From positions 1 through 64,000 of the forward strand of contig NZ_CP009288.1 in the NCBI RefSeq assembly GCF_000756615.1: a DNA stretch of 64,000 nt, given 5' to 3'. The notes under the pieces were generated by a model, which was not told the DNA's origin, searched no databases, and saw only the letters and a list, made by a program, of their open reading frames with translations. Shown in pieces: positions 21,281-29,025 of the stretch; position 1 is the first letter of the stretch, and each line of letters begins with the position of its first letter. Made by a program: the position numbers and the translations under genes. This stretch comes from Paenibacillus durus (GTDB taxonomy: Bacteria; Bacillota; Bacilli; Paenibacillales; Paenibacillaceae).

Positions 21281-21610
21281 ATGAAACTGATTGTTGCAAT
21301 TATCCAAGACAAGGACAGCAACCGTCTGTCCAGCGAACTGGTCAAGGCCAATTTCCGCGCAACCAAGCTGGCAAGTACGGGCGGATTTTTGCGGGCGGGA
21401 AATACCACCTTTATGATCGGGGTGGAAGACAGTCAGGTTGAAGCCGTACTCGGCGTTATTCGCAACAGCTGCAAGGTTCGCGAACAATTGGTTACACCGG
21501 TAACCCCGATGAGCGGAACTACGGATTCCTATCTTCCGCTTCCTGTCGAGGTGCAAGTGGGCGGAGCGACCGTGTTTGTGCTTCCTGTCGACCGGTTCGA
21601 ACATTATTAA
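21281..21610 (+). CDS. darA: Cyclic-di-AMP-binding PII-like protein DarA (YaaQ/PstA)
   Basis: DarA is a trimeric PII-like receptor of the second messenger cyclic-di-AMP. The 109-residue protein begins MKLIVAIIQDKDSNRLSSEL, then shows STGGFLRAGNTTFMIGVE, the loop segment used for nucleotide binding in the family, and ends in GGATVFVLPVDRFEHY. Its downstream partner is unknown in most species. A second c-di-AMP element, a riboswitch, lies near 30.1 kb. The ATG follows AAAGAGGAG. Confidence 0.95.
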   Translation: MKLIVAIIQDKDSNRLSSELVKANFRATKLASTGGFLRAGNTTFMIGVEDSQVEAVLGVIRNSCKVREQLVTPVTPMSGTTDSYLPLPVEVQVGGATVFVLPVDRFEHY

Positions 21611-21713
21611 AGAACAGAAGAAATGACCAGACCGTTTCGTAAGACGGGGCCGTTTCCTGTAATATTTTATGTCCATAGATTAAGAACTGTAAAGAAAGGC
21701 GGTGGGCGAACCA

Positions 21714-22157
21714 TTGAAGATTAATCCGAACTTCAGGCCATTGAAGAATGAACTGCCTTTAAGCGACAATATGAACAAGCCGGTTCAGCAAAAAACGTTC
21801 TCCGATGTGTTTCAGCAGCATGGCGAACAGGCGAGCCGGGATGAAATCACCCGCCGAATTCAGGAGATCCAAGCTCAGGGTGAACGCCTCTCCAAATCCA
21901 TGACGATACGCGAGCTGACGCTTTACCGGGTCATGGTCAAAAAATTCCTGGAAGAAACGGCGCGCCGGGGCGTAACGCTCAAAGAAACCAAGGGCTGGGA
22001 CCGTAGAGGACGCGGTAAAAGATACAAGCTGCTTGAGGAAATCGATGCCGCTTTACTGACCCTTGCGGACGAACTGCTGGAGAGCGAGCAGGGGCGGATC
22101 GATCTGCTGAGTAAGGTTGGAGAAATCCGCGGGATGCTGATCAACCTTTCTTTTTGA
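21714..22157 (+). CDS. yaaR: YaaR family protein (DUF327)
   Basis: YaaR is a conserved Bacillales protein of unknown biochemical role, placed between darA and holB. The chosen start is TTG 21714, giving MKINPNFRP like the Bacillus protein and proper spacing to AAAGGCGG. The GTG at 21702 would overlap that site. The 147-residue protein is hydrophilic and mostly helical (ITRRIQEIQAQGERLSKS), with basic segments such as DRRGRGKRYKLL. No catalytic motif is visible. Confidence 0.88.
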   Translation: MKINPNFRPLKNELPLSDNMNKPVQQKTFSDVFQQHGEQASRDEITRRIQEIQAQGERLSKSMTIRELTLYRVMVKKFLEETARRGVTLKETKGWDRRGRGKRYKLLEEIDAALLTLADELLESEQGRIDLLSKVGEIRGMLINLSF

Positions 22158-22175
22158 TGGCTATAGGAGGATATT

Positions 22176-23150
22176 ATGCCTTTTGGTGATATATTGGGAC
22201 AGACAACCGCCAAGCGTATACTGCAAAATTCGCTGCGAAATGATACGCTCGGTCATGCTTACTTGTTCAGCGGCCCCGCAGGCAGCGGTCAGATGAAGAC
22301 GGCGCTTACGTTGGCCCAAGCGATTTTTTGCACGACCCTCAAGGATGACGCCTGCGGCGAGTGTCTGGAATGCCGCAAGGTGGAGCATGGCAACCATCCG
22401 GATCTCAAGATACTGTCGCCGGAAGGCAACAGCATCAAAATCGATCAGATCCGCGACCTGCAGCGGGTCTTTTCCTATCGGGCGGAGGGCGGCAATCCCA
22501 AGGTATACATTATAGACGAAGCGGGAAAAATGACCGTCCAAGCGGCCAACAGTTTGCTTAAATTTTTAGAAGAGCCTCCAGTACCTGCCGTAGCCGTTCT
22601 TATTGCCGATAACAACCAATCGCTGCTGCCAACTATTCAGTCGCGGACACAGCGCATCCCGTTTTCTCCGCTGCCGCCGGAGATGATGCTGCAGGAATTA
22701 TCAAATGAGGGAGTCTCCGCTCCCCTTGCACGCTGCGCGGCATCTCTGACATCGGGACTAGAAGGATGTAGAGAGCTTTTAGCACAGAATTGGTTTGCAG
22801 AAATAAGAAATCTAGTGTTACAATTAGCGAAGGAGTCTCTGGGCAAGAATGGTTCGGCGGTGGCGACCGCGGGTCAGAAGCTGTTCAAGACCGGGCTCGG
22901 TGAGCATTTGGATACCTGTTTCAGTATGTTCCATCTATGGTTTAAAGACATGCTCTACTTCCTGTACCGAAAACATGAAAGCATCGTTTTTATAGATCAA
23001 TTGGATTTTATTTCCAATCATGCTGGGACGCGTACTGCTTCTCAATGGGTAACCTATATGGATTATGCCGCTGAGAGCAAGAAGAAGCTGCGGTCCAATG
23101 TTAATGCCCAGCTATGTCTGGAGCAGTTTTTGATACGTCTGGAAAGCTGA
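22176..23150 (+). CDS. holB: DNA polymerase III delta-prime subunit
   Basis: HolB is the non-ATPase arm of the clamp loader that places DnaN on DNA. The 324-residue protein has the AAA+ fold with a degenerate P-loop GPAGSGQMKT (33-42), a zinc-type cysteine group (C52, C60, C63, C66), the IDEAGKM and NSLLKFLEEPP segments and the sensor SRTQRI. A degenerate nucleotide site is normal for delta prime. The ATG follows TAGGAGGA. A 253-bp gap with repeat copy H separates it from ricT. Confidence 0.94.
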   Translation: MPFGDILGQTTAKRILQNSLRNDTLGHAYLFSGPAGSGQMKTALTLAQAIFCTTLKDDACGECLECRKVEHGNHPDLKILSPEGNSIKIDQIRDLQRVFSYRAEGGNPKVYIIDEAGKMTVQAANSLLKFLEEPPVPAVAVLIADNNQSLLPTIQSRTQRIPFSPLPPEMMLQELSNEGVSAPLARCAASLTSGLEGCRELLAQNWFAEIRNLVLQLAKESLGKNGSAVATAGQKLFKTGLGEHLDTCFSMFHLWFKDMLYFLYRKHESIVFIDQLDFISNHAGTRTASQWVTYMDYAAESKKKLRSNVNAQLCLEQFLIRLES

Positions 23151-23199
23151 AGAATGCCGTCTGTTTATGTTTTCTGCGAAGCAACCTTCAAGAAGCAAA

Positions 23200-23316
23200 C
23201 TTTGGCCTGATTTGGCCTTATTTTTCTAACGGGAAACAAATGCCTATAAGCGATACAGTGTATCACTGCTGCGAAAGCATACGCTTTGCTAAAGTAGGAG
23301 CAGCCGTTTCTTCTTG
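23200..23316 (+). repeat. Interspersed double-hairpin repeat, copy H (diverged)
   Basis: The core CTTATTTTTCTAACGGGAAAC-like block (23217-23237) corresponds to the family's middle segment. The copy ends with the conserved GCAGCCGTTTCTTCTTG (23300-23316). The first hairpin has decayed to GGCC repeats. The second has a long loop with GATAC-AGT-GTATC. Confidence 0.6.
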
Positions 23317-23403
23317 CGCTAACGGTTAAGGAAGAACAAGCATGGAACATCATGGAGCGGACTTGCTGGGGGGTTCTTTCACCGGCAGACAAGGAGGTTA
23401 ATT

Positions 23404-24207
23404 TTGTTATACAGCGTAGTCGGTGTCCGCTTCAAAAAGGCGGGTAAAATATATTATTTCGATCCTTTAGACTTTTCGATTGAATGTGAGCAGTGCGTGA
23501 TCGTCGAGACGGCGCGGGGGGTTGAATATGGCAAGGTCGTTGTAGGCAAAAAAGAGGTTCAGGAAGCTGATGTTGTACTGCCGCTTAAGAAAGTCATGCG
23601 TATCGCCGGAGATGTAGACGCGCGCGTGGTAGAGGAGAATAAGCGGGCGGCAAAAGATGCTTTTTCAACCTGTTTAAATAAAATCCGCGATCATGGCCTC
23701 AAAATGAAGCTGGTGGACGTGGAATTTACGTTTGACCGCAACAAGATCATTTTCTACTTCACTGCGGAAGGCCGGGTTGATTTTCGGGAGTTGGTCAAGG
23801 ATTTAGCCAGCATCTTCCGCACCCGTATCGAGCTTCGCCAAATCGGTGTCCGCGACGAAGCCAAGATGCTTGGCGGCCTCGGACCATGCGGAAGGGTGCT
23901 CTGCTGCTCTTCATGGCTTGGGGATTTCGATCCGGTGTCGATCAAGATGGCTAAGGATCAGAATCTATCGCTTAATCCGACCAAAATATCCGGGCTTTGC
24001 GGAAGATTGATGTGCTGTCTGAAATTTGAGCATGATAATTACGAAAGCGTTAAAGAAGAAATGCCTGCGGTAGGCAAGCTGGTAATCACTTCGCTGGGTG
24101 AAGGCAAGGTGGTCGGCATAAATGCGGGTAACCGCTCGGTGCATGTTCAGTTGTTTGAAATGGGCAAAGTAAAAGAACTTCCAATGGATGATGTTGTCGT
24201 CAAGTAG
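23404..24207 (+). CDS. ricT: PSP1-domain protein RicT (YaaT)
   Basis: RicT is part of the RicA-RicF-RicT complex, which in B. subtilis carries Fe-S clusters, works with RNase Y on mRNA processing and speeds Spo0A phosphorylation. The 267-residue protein has the PSP1 domain and two conserved cysteine groups: C162, C167 and C168, then C199, C204 and C205. Further cysteines C28 and C31 lie near the N-terminus. The start is TTG after AAGGAGG. yabA follows 29 bp downstream and is likely co-transcribed. Confidence 0.94.
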   Translation: MLYSVVGVRFKKAGKIYYFDPLDFSIECEQCVIVETARGVEYGKVVVGKKEVQEADVVLPLKKVMRIAGDVDARVVEENKRAAKDAFSTCLNKIRDHGLKMKLVDVEFTFDRNKIIFYFTAEGRVDFRELVKDLASIFRTRIELRQIGVRDEAKMLGGLGPCGRVLCCSSWLGDFDPVSIKMAKDQNLSLNPTKISGLCGRLMCCLKFEHDNYESVKEEMPAVGKLVITSLGEGKVVGINAGNRSVHVQLFEMGKVKELPMDDVVVK

Positions 24208-24236
24208 ACCATTAAGGTTACTTTCGGGGTGGAAAC

Positions 24237-24605
24237 TTGGAAAAGAAAAATATATTCGCACACATTCAGGAGATAGAAGCGCAAATGGAAACGATGCGCC
24301 TTAATCTTGGAGATTGGAAGCAGGCAGTTAAAGAATTAATGGAAGCGAACCAGCGACTGACACTGGAAAATGAGCAGCTGCGCAAGATTTTGAAGAAAAA
24401 AGCTCCGCCCGGTTCTTCTTCGGAGAAACGGAATCCCGGCAAGCTTCCCGTCCAGAACGAAAGCGGCCAAGATGAGATTGTCGGCGAGGGCTATGATAAT
24501 CTGGCACGGCTGTATCATGAGGGCTTTCATATCTGCAATGTCAATTTTGGACATCTGCGTACGGAAGGTGACTGTCTGTTCTGTCTGTCTTTCCTTAATA
24601 AATGA
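24237..24605 (+). CDS. yabA: Replication initiation control protein YabA
   Basis: YabA limits re-initiation by binding DnaA and DnaN. The 122-residue protein has an N-terminal coiled coil with leucine heptads (residues 5-55), a variable hydrophilic linker and the C-terminal zinc motif H98-x-C100 with C113-x-x-C116. The start is TTG with the weak site GGGGTGG. It lies 21 kb from the origin that it is expected to regulate. An intrinsic terminator follows at once. Confidence 0.95.
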   Translation: MEKKNIFAHIQEIEAQMETMRLNLGDWKQAVKELMEANQRLTLENEQLRKILKKKAPPGSSSEKRNPGKLPVQNESGQDEIVGEGYDNLARLYHEGFHICNVNFGHLRTEGDCLFCLSFLNK

Positions 24606-24615
24606 GAATATTCAG

Positions 24616-24645
24616 CCGTAGGAGGACGCCACCTACGGTTTTTTT
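24616..24645 (+). terminator. yabA terminator
   Basis: CCGTAGG (24616-24622) pairs with CCTACGG (24632-24638), followed by seven T residues. Repeat copy B begins right at the end of the T tract. Confidence 0.9.
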
Positions 24646-24716
24646 GAATACAAGGAGTTATATTCTTACGAGAAACGGATGCCTTCCATGAAGGAAGACG
24701 CCGCCGTTTCTTCTTA
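24644..24716 (+). repeat. Interspersed double-hairpin repeat, copy B
   Basis: The first hairpin is short: TTGAATACAAG facing TTATATTC (24658-24665). The linker TTACGAGAAACGG leads into the second hairpin, GAAACGG (24672-24678) with CCGTTTC (24704-24710). Its inner stem is CCTTCC/GGAAG, and it ends in TTCTTAG. It lies between yabA and trmN6. Confidence 0.7.
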
Positions 24717-24740
24717 GAATTTTGGAATAGGGGACTAATT

Positions 24741-25508
24741 ATGAGCAACCGTTTGAATGAGGTTCCGCTGCTTCCTTCGGAGCGCGTGGACGATCTGCTT
24801 ACGCATAATCTGCATATTATTCAGAGTGATGAGGTATTCAGCTTTTCTATGGATGCCGTTTTGCTGGCCCGATTCGCCTCCATACCTCCCCGCGGTCGAA
24901 TATTGGATTTATGTACAGGCAATGGAGTGATCCCGCTGCTGCTGACAACTCGTACGGCTGCAGTTATCGATGGAATCGAAATCCAGCCCCGTCTGGCCGA
25001 TATGGCCCGCCGAAGCGTGGTGATGAATGCGCTTCAGGAGAAGATCACCATTCATGAAGGAGATTTGCGGATGCTGCATCTTACGGCAGGATATGGGGTA
25101 TACGATGCGATTACAGTAAATCCGCCCTATATGCCGCTGAACGGCAGCGATCTCAAGCTGAACACTCATCAGGCAATGGCCCGCCATGAAATCGGCTGTA
25201 CGCTGGAGGAGGTTATTCAGGCATGCGTCCGGCTTGTCCGCACCGGCGGGAAGGTCAGCATGGTTCACAGGCCGCAGCGGCTGGCCGATATCATCAGCTT
25301 GATGCGGCAGTACAAGCTGGAGCCGAAATCGATCCGCTTTGTGCATCCGCGTGCGCATCTGGAGGCGAACATGGTCTTGATAGAGGCCGCGCGGGACGGC
25401 AAGCCGGAAGTGCGGATACAGCCGCCGCTGATCGTATACAATGAAGATAATGAATATTGTCCGGAGATTCTGGACATCTATTACGGTTCAAAAGAGGTAA
25501 AGCCATGA
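24741..25508 (+). CDS. yabB: tRNA1(Val) (adenine37-N6)-methyltransferase-like protein (YabB)
   Basis: This is a class I SAM-dependent methyltransferase of the TrmN6 type, which modifies adenine 37 of a valine tRNA. The 255-residue protein has the SAM motif DLCTGNG (56-62) and the catalytic NPPY (127-130) of N6-adenine enzymes. The substrate is inferred from the family. It overlaps rsmI by ATGA, so the two are translationally coupled. The yazA gene found between them in B. subtilis is missing. Confidence 0.92.
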   Translation: MSNRLNEVPLLPSERVDDLLTHNLHIIQSDEVFSFSMDAVLLARFASIPPRGRILDLCTGNGVIPLLLTTRTAAVIDGIEIQPRLADMARRSVVMNALQEKITIHEGDLRMLHLTAGYGVYDAITVNPPYMPLNGSDLKLNTHQAMARHEIGCTLEEVIQACVRLVRTGGKVSMVHRPQRLADIISLMRQYKLEPKSIRFVHPRAHLEANMVLIEAARDGKPEVRIQPPLIVYNEDNEYCPEILDIYYGSKEVKP

Positions 25509-26404
25509 CGATTCAATGCCAAAGCAGCTTTCAAAATAAGGAAGCGGACAATCAGCAGAAGACAGGCACCTTATTTTTGGTGGCGACACCGATCGGCAAC
25601 CTGGAGGATATGACGTTCCGGGCTGTCCGGACGTTGAAGGAATGCGATATTATCGCCGCTGAGGATACCCGGCAGACGCGCAAGCTGCTTAGCCATTTCG
25701 ACATTTCTCCGGGCCAGCTGTACAGCTACCATGAGCATAATAAGGCTGCGAGCGGACCGGAATTAATTCGCTATATAATAGAAGGTAAAAATCTAGCGCT
25801 GGTTAGCGACGCCGGTCTGCCCGCCATTTCCGACCCGGGCGCCGATCTGGTAGCGCTCGCGGTGAGCGAAGGAATCCCGGTTGTGCCCGTACCCGGAGCT
25901 AACGCCGCATTGTCTGCACTGATCGCATCCGGCTTACCGACCACAACGTTTACCTTCATCGGTTTCCTCCCCCGTGAGCGTAAGGACATCCGCGCTGTGC
26001 TTACCCCGCTGCGCGCCGCCCAGGGTACGCTGCTCTTCTATGAGTCACCGCATCGGGTAGTGAAAACGTTGGCTCATTTGCAGGAGGCTTTCGGCAACCG
26101 GCGAATTGTTTTAGCCCGCGAGCTAACGAAACGTTACGAAGAATTCCTCCGCGGGACCATCCAGGAATGCACCGAGTGGCTGGCGGAACATCCGCCGCTG
26201 GGAGAATATGTGATCGTTGTCGAGGGAGAGAGTAAAGAAGAGGCGCAGGAAGCCGATTCCGCTTGGTGGCGAGCGCTCAGCATCGAGGAGCATGTGGCCC
26301 ACTACGAGGCCGCCGGCTCCACCCGTAAGGATGCCATGAAAAAAGCCGCATCCGATCGTGGCATCGCCAAGCGCGATATTTATAACGCGCTGCTGGAGGA
26401 ATAG
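25505..26404 (+). CDS. rsmI: 16S rRNA (cytidine1402-2'-O)-methyltransferase
   Basis: RsmI methylates the ribose of C1402 in the 16S decoding centre. The 299-residue protein shows LFLVATPIGNLEDMTFRA at the N-terminus, EDTRQTRKLL, the SAM-binding SDAGLPAISDPG and VPVPGANAA, as expected for the tetrapyrrole-methylase fold. ATG 25505 overlaps the stop of yabB and has the site AAAGAGG; an in-frame upstream GTG-type start at 25457 would lie deep inside yabB. The tandem repeat array begins at the last base of its stop codon. Confidence 0.95.
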   Translation: MTIQCQSSFQNKEADNQQKTGTLFLVATPIGNLEDMTFRAVRTLKECDIIAAEDTRQTRKLLSHFDISPGQLYSYHEHNKAASGPELIRYIIEGKNLALVSDAGLPAISDPGADLVALAVSEGIPVVPVPGANAALSALIASGLPTTTFTFIGFLPRERKDIRAVLTPLRAAQGTLLFYESPHRVVKTLAHLQEAFGNRRIVLARELTKRYEEFLRGTIQECTEWLAEHPPLGEYVIVVEGESKEEAQEADSAWWRALSIEEHVAHYEAAGSTRKDAMKKAASDRGIAKRDIYNALLEE

Positions 26405-26833
26405 TCGCACCAAGCACGGTGGAAAGCGTATCCCAAAGGGAGAGCGAGGACGCACACCGGAGCAGCAGTCTGCGCCAGTCGCATTAAGCGCCGAAGAGAA
26501 GCGAATCCCGAAGGGAGAGCCGGGGGAGAACGCTGAAGCAGCAGTCCGCGCCAAGTCGTACCAAGCACGGAGGAAAGCGAATCCCGAAGGGAGAGTCGGG
26601 GGAGAACGCTGAAGCAGCAGTCTGCGCCAAGTCGCACCAAGCACGGAGGAAGCAAATCCCAAAGGGAGAGCGTGGGAGAACACCGAAGCAGCAGTCCGCG
26701 CCAAGTCGCACCAAGCACGGAGGAAGCGAATCCCAAAGGGAGAGCGCGGGAGAACACCAAAGTAGCACCACGAGCCAGTCGCACCAAGCGCCGAAGTAAA
26801 GCGATTCCCGAAGGGAGAGCGACTGTCTCCGCC
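26404..26833. repeat. Tandem array of six units of about 75 bp
   Basis: Units begin at 26404, 26478, 26555, 26631, 26705 and 26778 (lengths 74, 77, 76, 74, 73, then a partial one). Each opens with GTCGCACCAAGCACGGAGGA or a variant, carries a small TCCC-GAA-GGGA hairpin near its middle, and ends in AGCAGCAGTC-CGCGCCA. Unit lengths are not multiples of three, so the array does not encode a repeat protein. It fills the junction between rsmI and the converging abrB. Confidence 0.9.
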
Positions 26834-27133
26834 TTTCTTAAATTCGGAGCGCCGTCAGCACGCATGAAAGGCCCCGAGGCCGGTTCCGCCAGGAACCCTG
26901 CCGAGAAAGGGCCGCTCCACCCTCCCAAGCCGCTAGATCCCGCCAACGTTCCGCATCTATCCAACAATTGCGGGTGTCCAGAGGGCGCGGCCCTTGGGGT
27001 CCTCCCCTTTGGGGAGGATTTAGGAGGGGTCCCCCACATAAAAAAAGTTGCCCCCCGCATTCACGGGAGGCCAAGGAGATATAAAAAAGGTTAGAATTAA
27101 CAATTTGATTAGTCCTATTATAACTTATTTATT
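26834..27133. other. GC-rich gap between the tandem array and abrB
   Basis: No gene is supported here. It includes a perfect 8-bp hairpin TCCTCCCC-TTT-GGGGAGGA (27000-27018) followed by GGAGGGG and CCCCC runs, then an AT-rich stretch next to the abrB stop. The open frames on both strands are continuations of frames through the repeats. Confidence 0.55.
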
Positions 27134-27388
27134 TTAATTTGTCACAGGGGCAGGGATGGTTGAAATACATTCATTGCAAACAATTTTTCCTTTGAAGTAA
27201 GTAACGTTCTCAGCGTTGCCGCAGAAAATGCAGGCAGGCTCGTATTTTTTCAACATGATCCGTTCACCGTCGACATAAATCTCGAGAGCATCTTTCTCTC
27301 CAATACCCAGCGTGCGGCGCAGCTCGATCGGAATGACAACCCGTCCCAGTTCGTCTACTTTTCTTACAATGCCCGTTGATTTCATCAT
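27134..27388 (-). CDS. abrB: Transition-state regulator of the AbrB family
   Basis: The first 50 residues match the AbrB DNA-binding swapped-hairpin domain almost exactly (KSTGIVRKVDELGRVVIPIE and LRRTLGIGEKDALEIYVDGE). AbrB represses stationary-phase and biofilm genes. The C-terminal part differs from B. subtilis AbrB: it has two CxxC pairs (CIFC and CNEC) in a short zinc-ribbon-like tail. ATG 27388 (or 27385) follows GAGAGGAG; the longer frame from 27427 begins in the leader. The 84-residue product is shorter than the 96-residue B. subtilis protein. Confidence 0.9.
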   Translation of the reverse strand: MMKSTGIVRKVDELGRVVIPIELRRTLGIGEKDALEIYVDGERIMLKKYEPACIFCGNAENVTYFKGKIVCNECISTIPAPVTN

Positions 27389-27428
27389 AACAATCGTTGC
27401 TCCTCTCAAATAATCAAAAAATGTCACG

Positions 27429-27628
27429 TTTCGACAATCTTCTCTGTTTTATGATACATATAATACCAACCATTCCCAAAACAGTCAACCTCTTTTTAGC
27501 GGGTGAATTATTTTTAAGCTGCAATTGGCTCTCAGGAAGGGTTGATCTTCAAACGGTTGGATAACTATTCATAATATATAATAAAAATGTCGAAATGGAA
27601 ACCAAAAAATCTACTTTTTTCGACAAAA
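27429..27628. promoter_or_regulatory. Three Spo0A boxes in the abrB / HD-gene divergent region
   Basis: The 0A core TGTCGAA occurs three times in 200 bp. It lies on the minus strand at 27436-27430 (at about +17 to +23 of the abrB transcript), on the plus strand at 27588-27594 (just past a TATAAT at 27577-27582), and on the minus strand inside TTTTGTCGAAAA (27628-27617). Boxes downstream of start sites imply repression by phosphorylated Spo0A, as known for B. subtilis abrB. Confidence 0.7.
27460..27488 (-). promoter_or_regulatory. Predicted abrB promoter (sigma-A)
   Basis: On the minus strand TTGACT (27488-27483) and TATTAT (27465-27460) are separated by 17 bp, about 70 bp ahead of the abrB start. 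Transcription would begin near 27453, just upstream of a Spo0A box. Confidence 0.78.
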
Positions 27629-27699
27629 TATGACGACATATCTTTTCCTCATATAAAAATATCAGAAAATTCGTTGTTAAGGACAAAGGAGTTGATTAC

Positions 27700-28986
27700 A
27701 TGCAGCAGCCGCTCACTGAAGAAAAAGTATTTAAAGACCCGGTTCACAATTATATTCACGTACAGGATTCGGTCATTTGGCGCTTGATTAATACACAGGA
27801 ATTTCAGCGTCTGCGCCGCATCCGGCAGCTTGGGACGACCTACCTGACTTTCCATGGAGCCGAGCACAGCCGGTTCTCCCATTCGCTAGGGGTATATGAA
27901 ATTACGCGGCGCATTATCTCCCAATTTGAACGCAGCGGTTATAAAGATTGGTTCCCTGAGGAAAGACTGGTTGCGCTGTGCGCGGCGCTTTTGCATGATC
28001 TGGGACACGGTCCGTTCTCCCATTCTATAGAAGAAGCTTTTCAAATGAATCATGAAGACTGGACCTGTCGCATTATATTGGAGAATACTGGAATTACTGA
28101 GATTTTGAAGGAAGTAGAGGAAGATTTTCCGCAAAAAGTGGCTTCGGTCATCCGCAAAAAGTATGAGCATGATATTGTTGTCAATTTGGTGTCGAGTCCG
28201 CTGGATGCCGACCGGATGGATTATCTGCTGCGCGACGCTTATTACACCGGGGTTAACTACGGCACGATCGACATCGACCGTATTTTGCGGGTGCTTCGTC
28301 CTTATCACGGGCGGGTAGTTGTGAAGGAATCGGGGATGCATGCGATTGAGGATTATTTAATGTCCCGGTACCAAATGTACTGGCAGGTCTATTTCCATCC
28401 GGTAACGCGCAGCTCGGAAATTATTTTGCGCCAAGTATTCCGGCGGGCCAAGCAGCTGTTTAAGGAGGGCTACTCCTTCCGGTTTATGGTTGAACCGCTG
28501 ACTGATTTATTTCGCGGCGAGGTGAGTGTGCAGCAGTATTTGCAGCTGGATGAAGCACTCGTACAGGCAACGTTTATGCAGTGGACCTCGGAACAGGATG
28601 AACTGCTCAGCGACTTGTGCAGCCGCTTCATTCATCGTAAACTGTATAAATATGTAGAAATGGAAAGTCTCGATATGGAGACAATTGATGACATTCGCCG
28701 CAGTTTCGCCTCGGCTGGACTGAACCCGGAATACGACCTGGAAGTTGATTTTCCGACAGATTTGCCCTACGATGTATTTCGGCCGGAAGAGGGCTTTCAC
28801 GGCAAGCAGATTCTCCTGCTCGATCGTCAGGAACGGCTGCGTGAAATCTCCGAGGTGTCGGACATCGTCCGCTCTATAAGCGGGATTCACCGCGGCCGTT
28901 ACCATCTCTATTATCCGCAGGATAAGCTGGAAAAAGCGCTGCCAATGCTTCCTGAATCCATTAAGGAATTATTTGATTTACGCTAA
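27700..28986 (+). CDS. HD-domain phosphohydrolase (YwfO-like)
   Basis: This 428-residue HD-superfamily protein resembles B. subtilis YwfO and bacterial SAMHD1-like dNTPase relatives. The N-terminus reads FKDPVHNYI, followed by EHSRFSHSLGV (metal ligand H61), the HD pair H99-D100 in LLHDLGHGPFSHS and the later DADRMDYLLRDA segment. Those motifs are the metal site. The nucleotide substrate is not certain. The ATG follows AAAGGAGTTG. It is divergent from abrB over a 311-bp region with Spo0A boxes. It occupies the place of metS in B. subtilis, ahead of tatD. Confidence 0.88.
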   Translation: MQQPLTEEKVFKDPVHNYIHVQDSVIWRLINTQEFQRLRRIRQLGTTYLTFHGAEHSRFSHSLGVYEITRRIISQFERSGYKDWFPEERLVALCAALLHDLGHGPFSHSIEEAFQMNHEDWTCRIILENTGITEILKEVEEDFPQKVASVIRKKYEHDIVVNLVSSPLDADRMDYLLRDAYYTGVNYGTIDIDRILRVLRPYHGRVVVKESGMHAIEDYLMSRYQMYWQVYFHPVTRSSEIILRQVFRRAKQLFKEGYSFRFMVEPLTDLFRGEVSVQQYLQLDEALVQATFMQWTSEQDELLSDLCSRFIHRKLYKYVEMESLDMETIDDIRRSFASAGLNPEYDLEVDFPTDLPYDVFRPEEGFHGKQILLLDRQERLREISEVSDIVRSISGIHRGRYHLYYPQDKLEKALPMLPESIKELFDLR

Positions 28987-29025
28987 GAAATGTAAGCCAA
29001 AAACCGCAAAAAGGGGGAAGCGGAT

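Noticed and set aside
26404..26833. Tandem array as a CRISPR array
   Set aside because: Units are contiguous and similar along their whole length, with no unique spacers and no cas genes nearby.
26380..27060. Long frames on both strands through the tandem array
   Set aside because: Unit lengths are not multiples of three and frames stay open only because the unit lacks stops. No ribosome sites are present.
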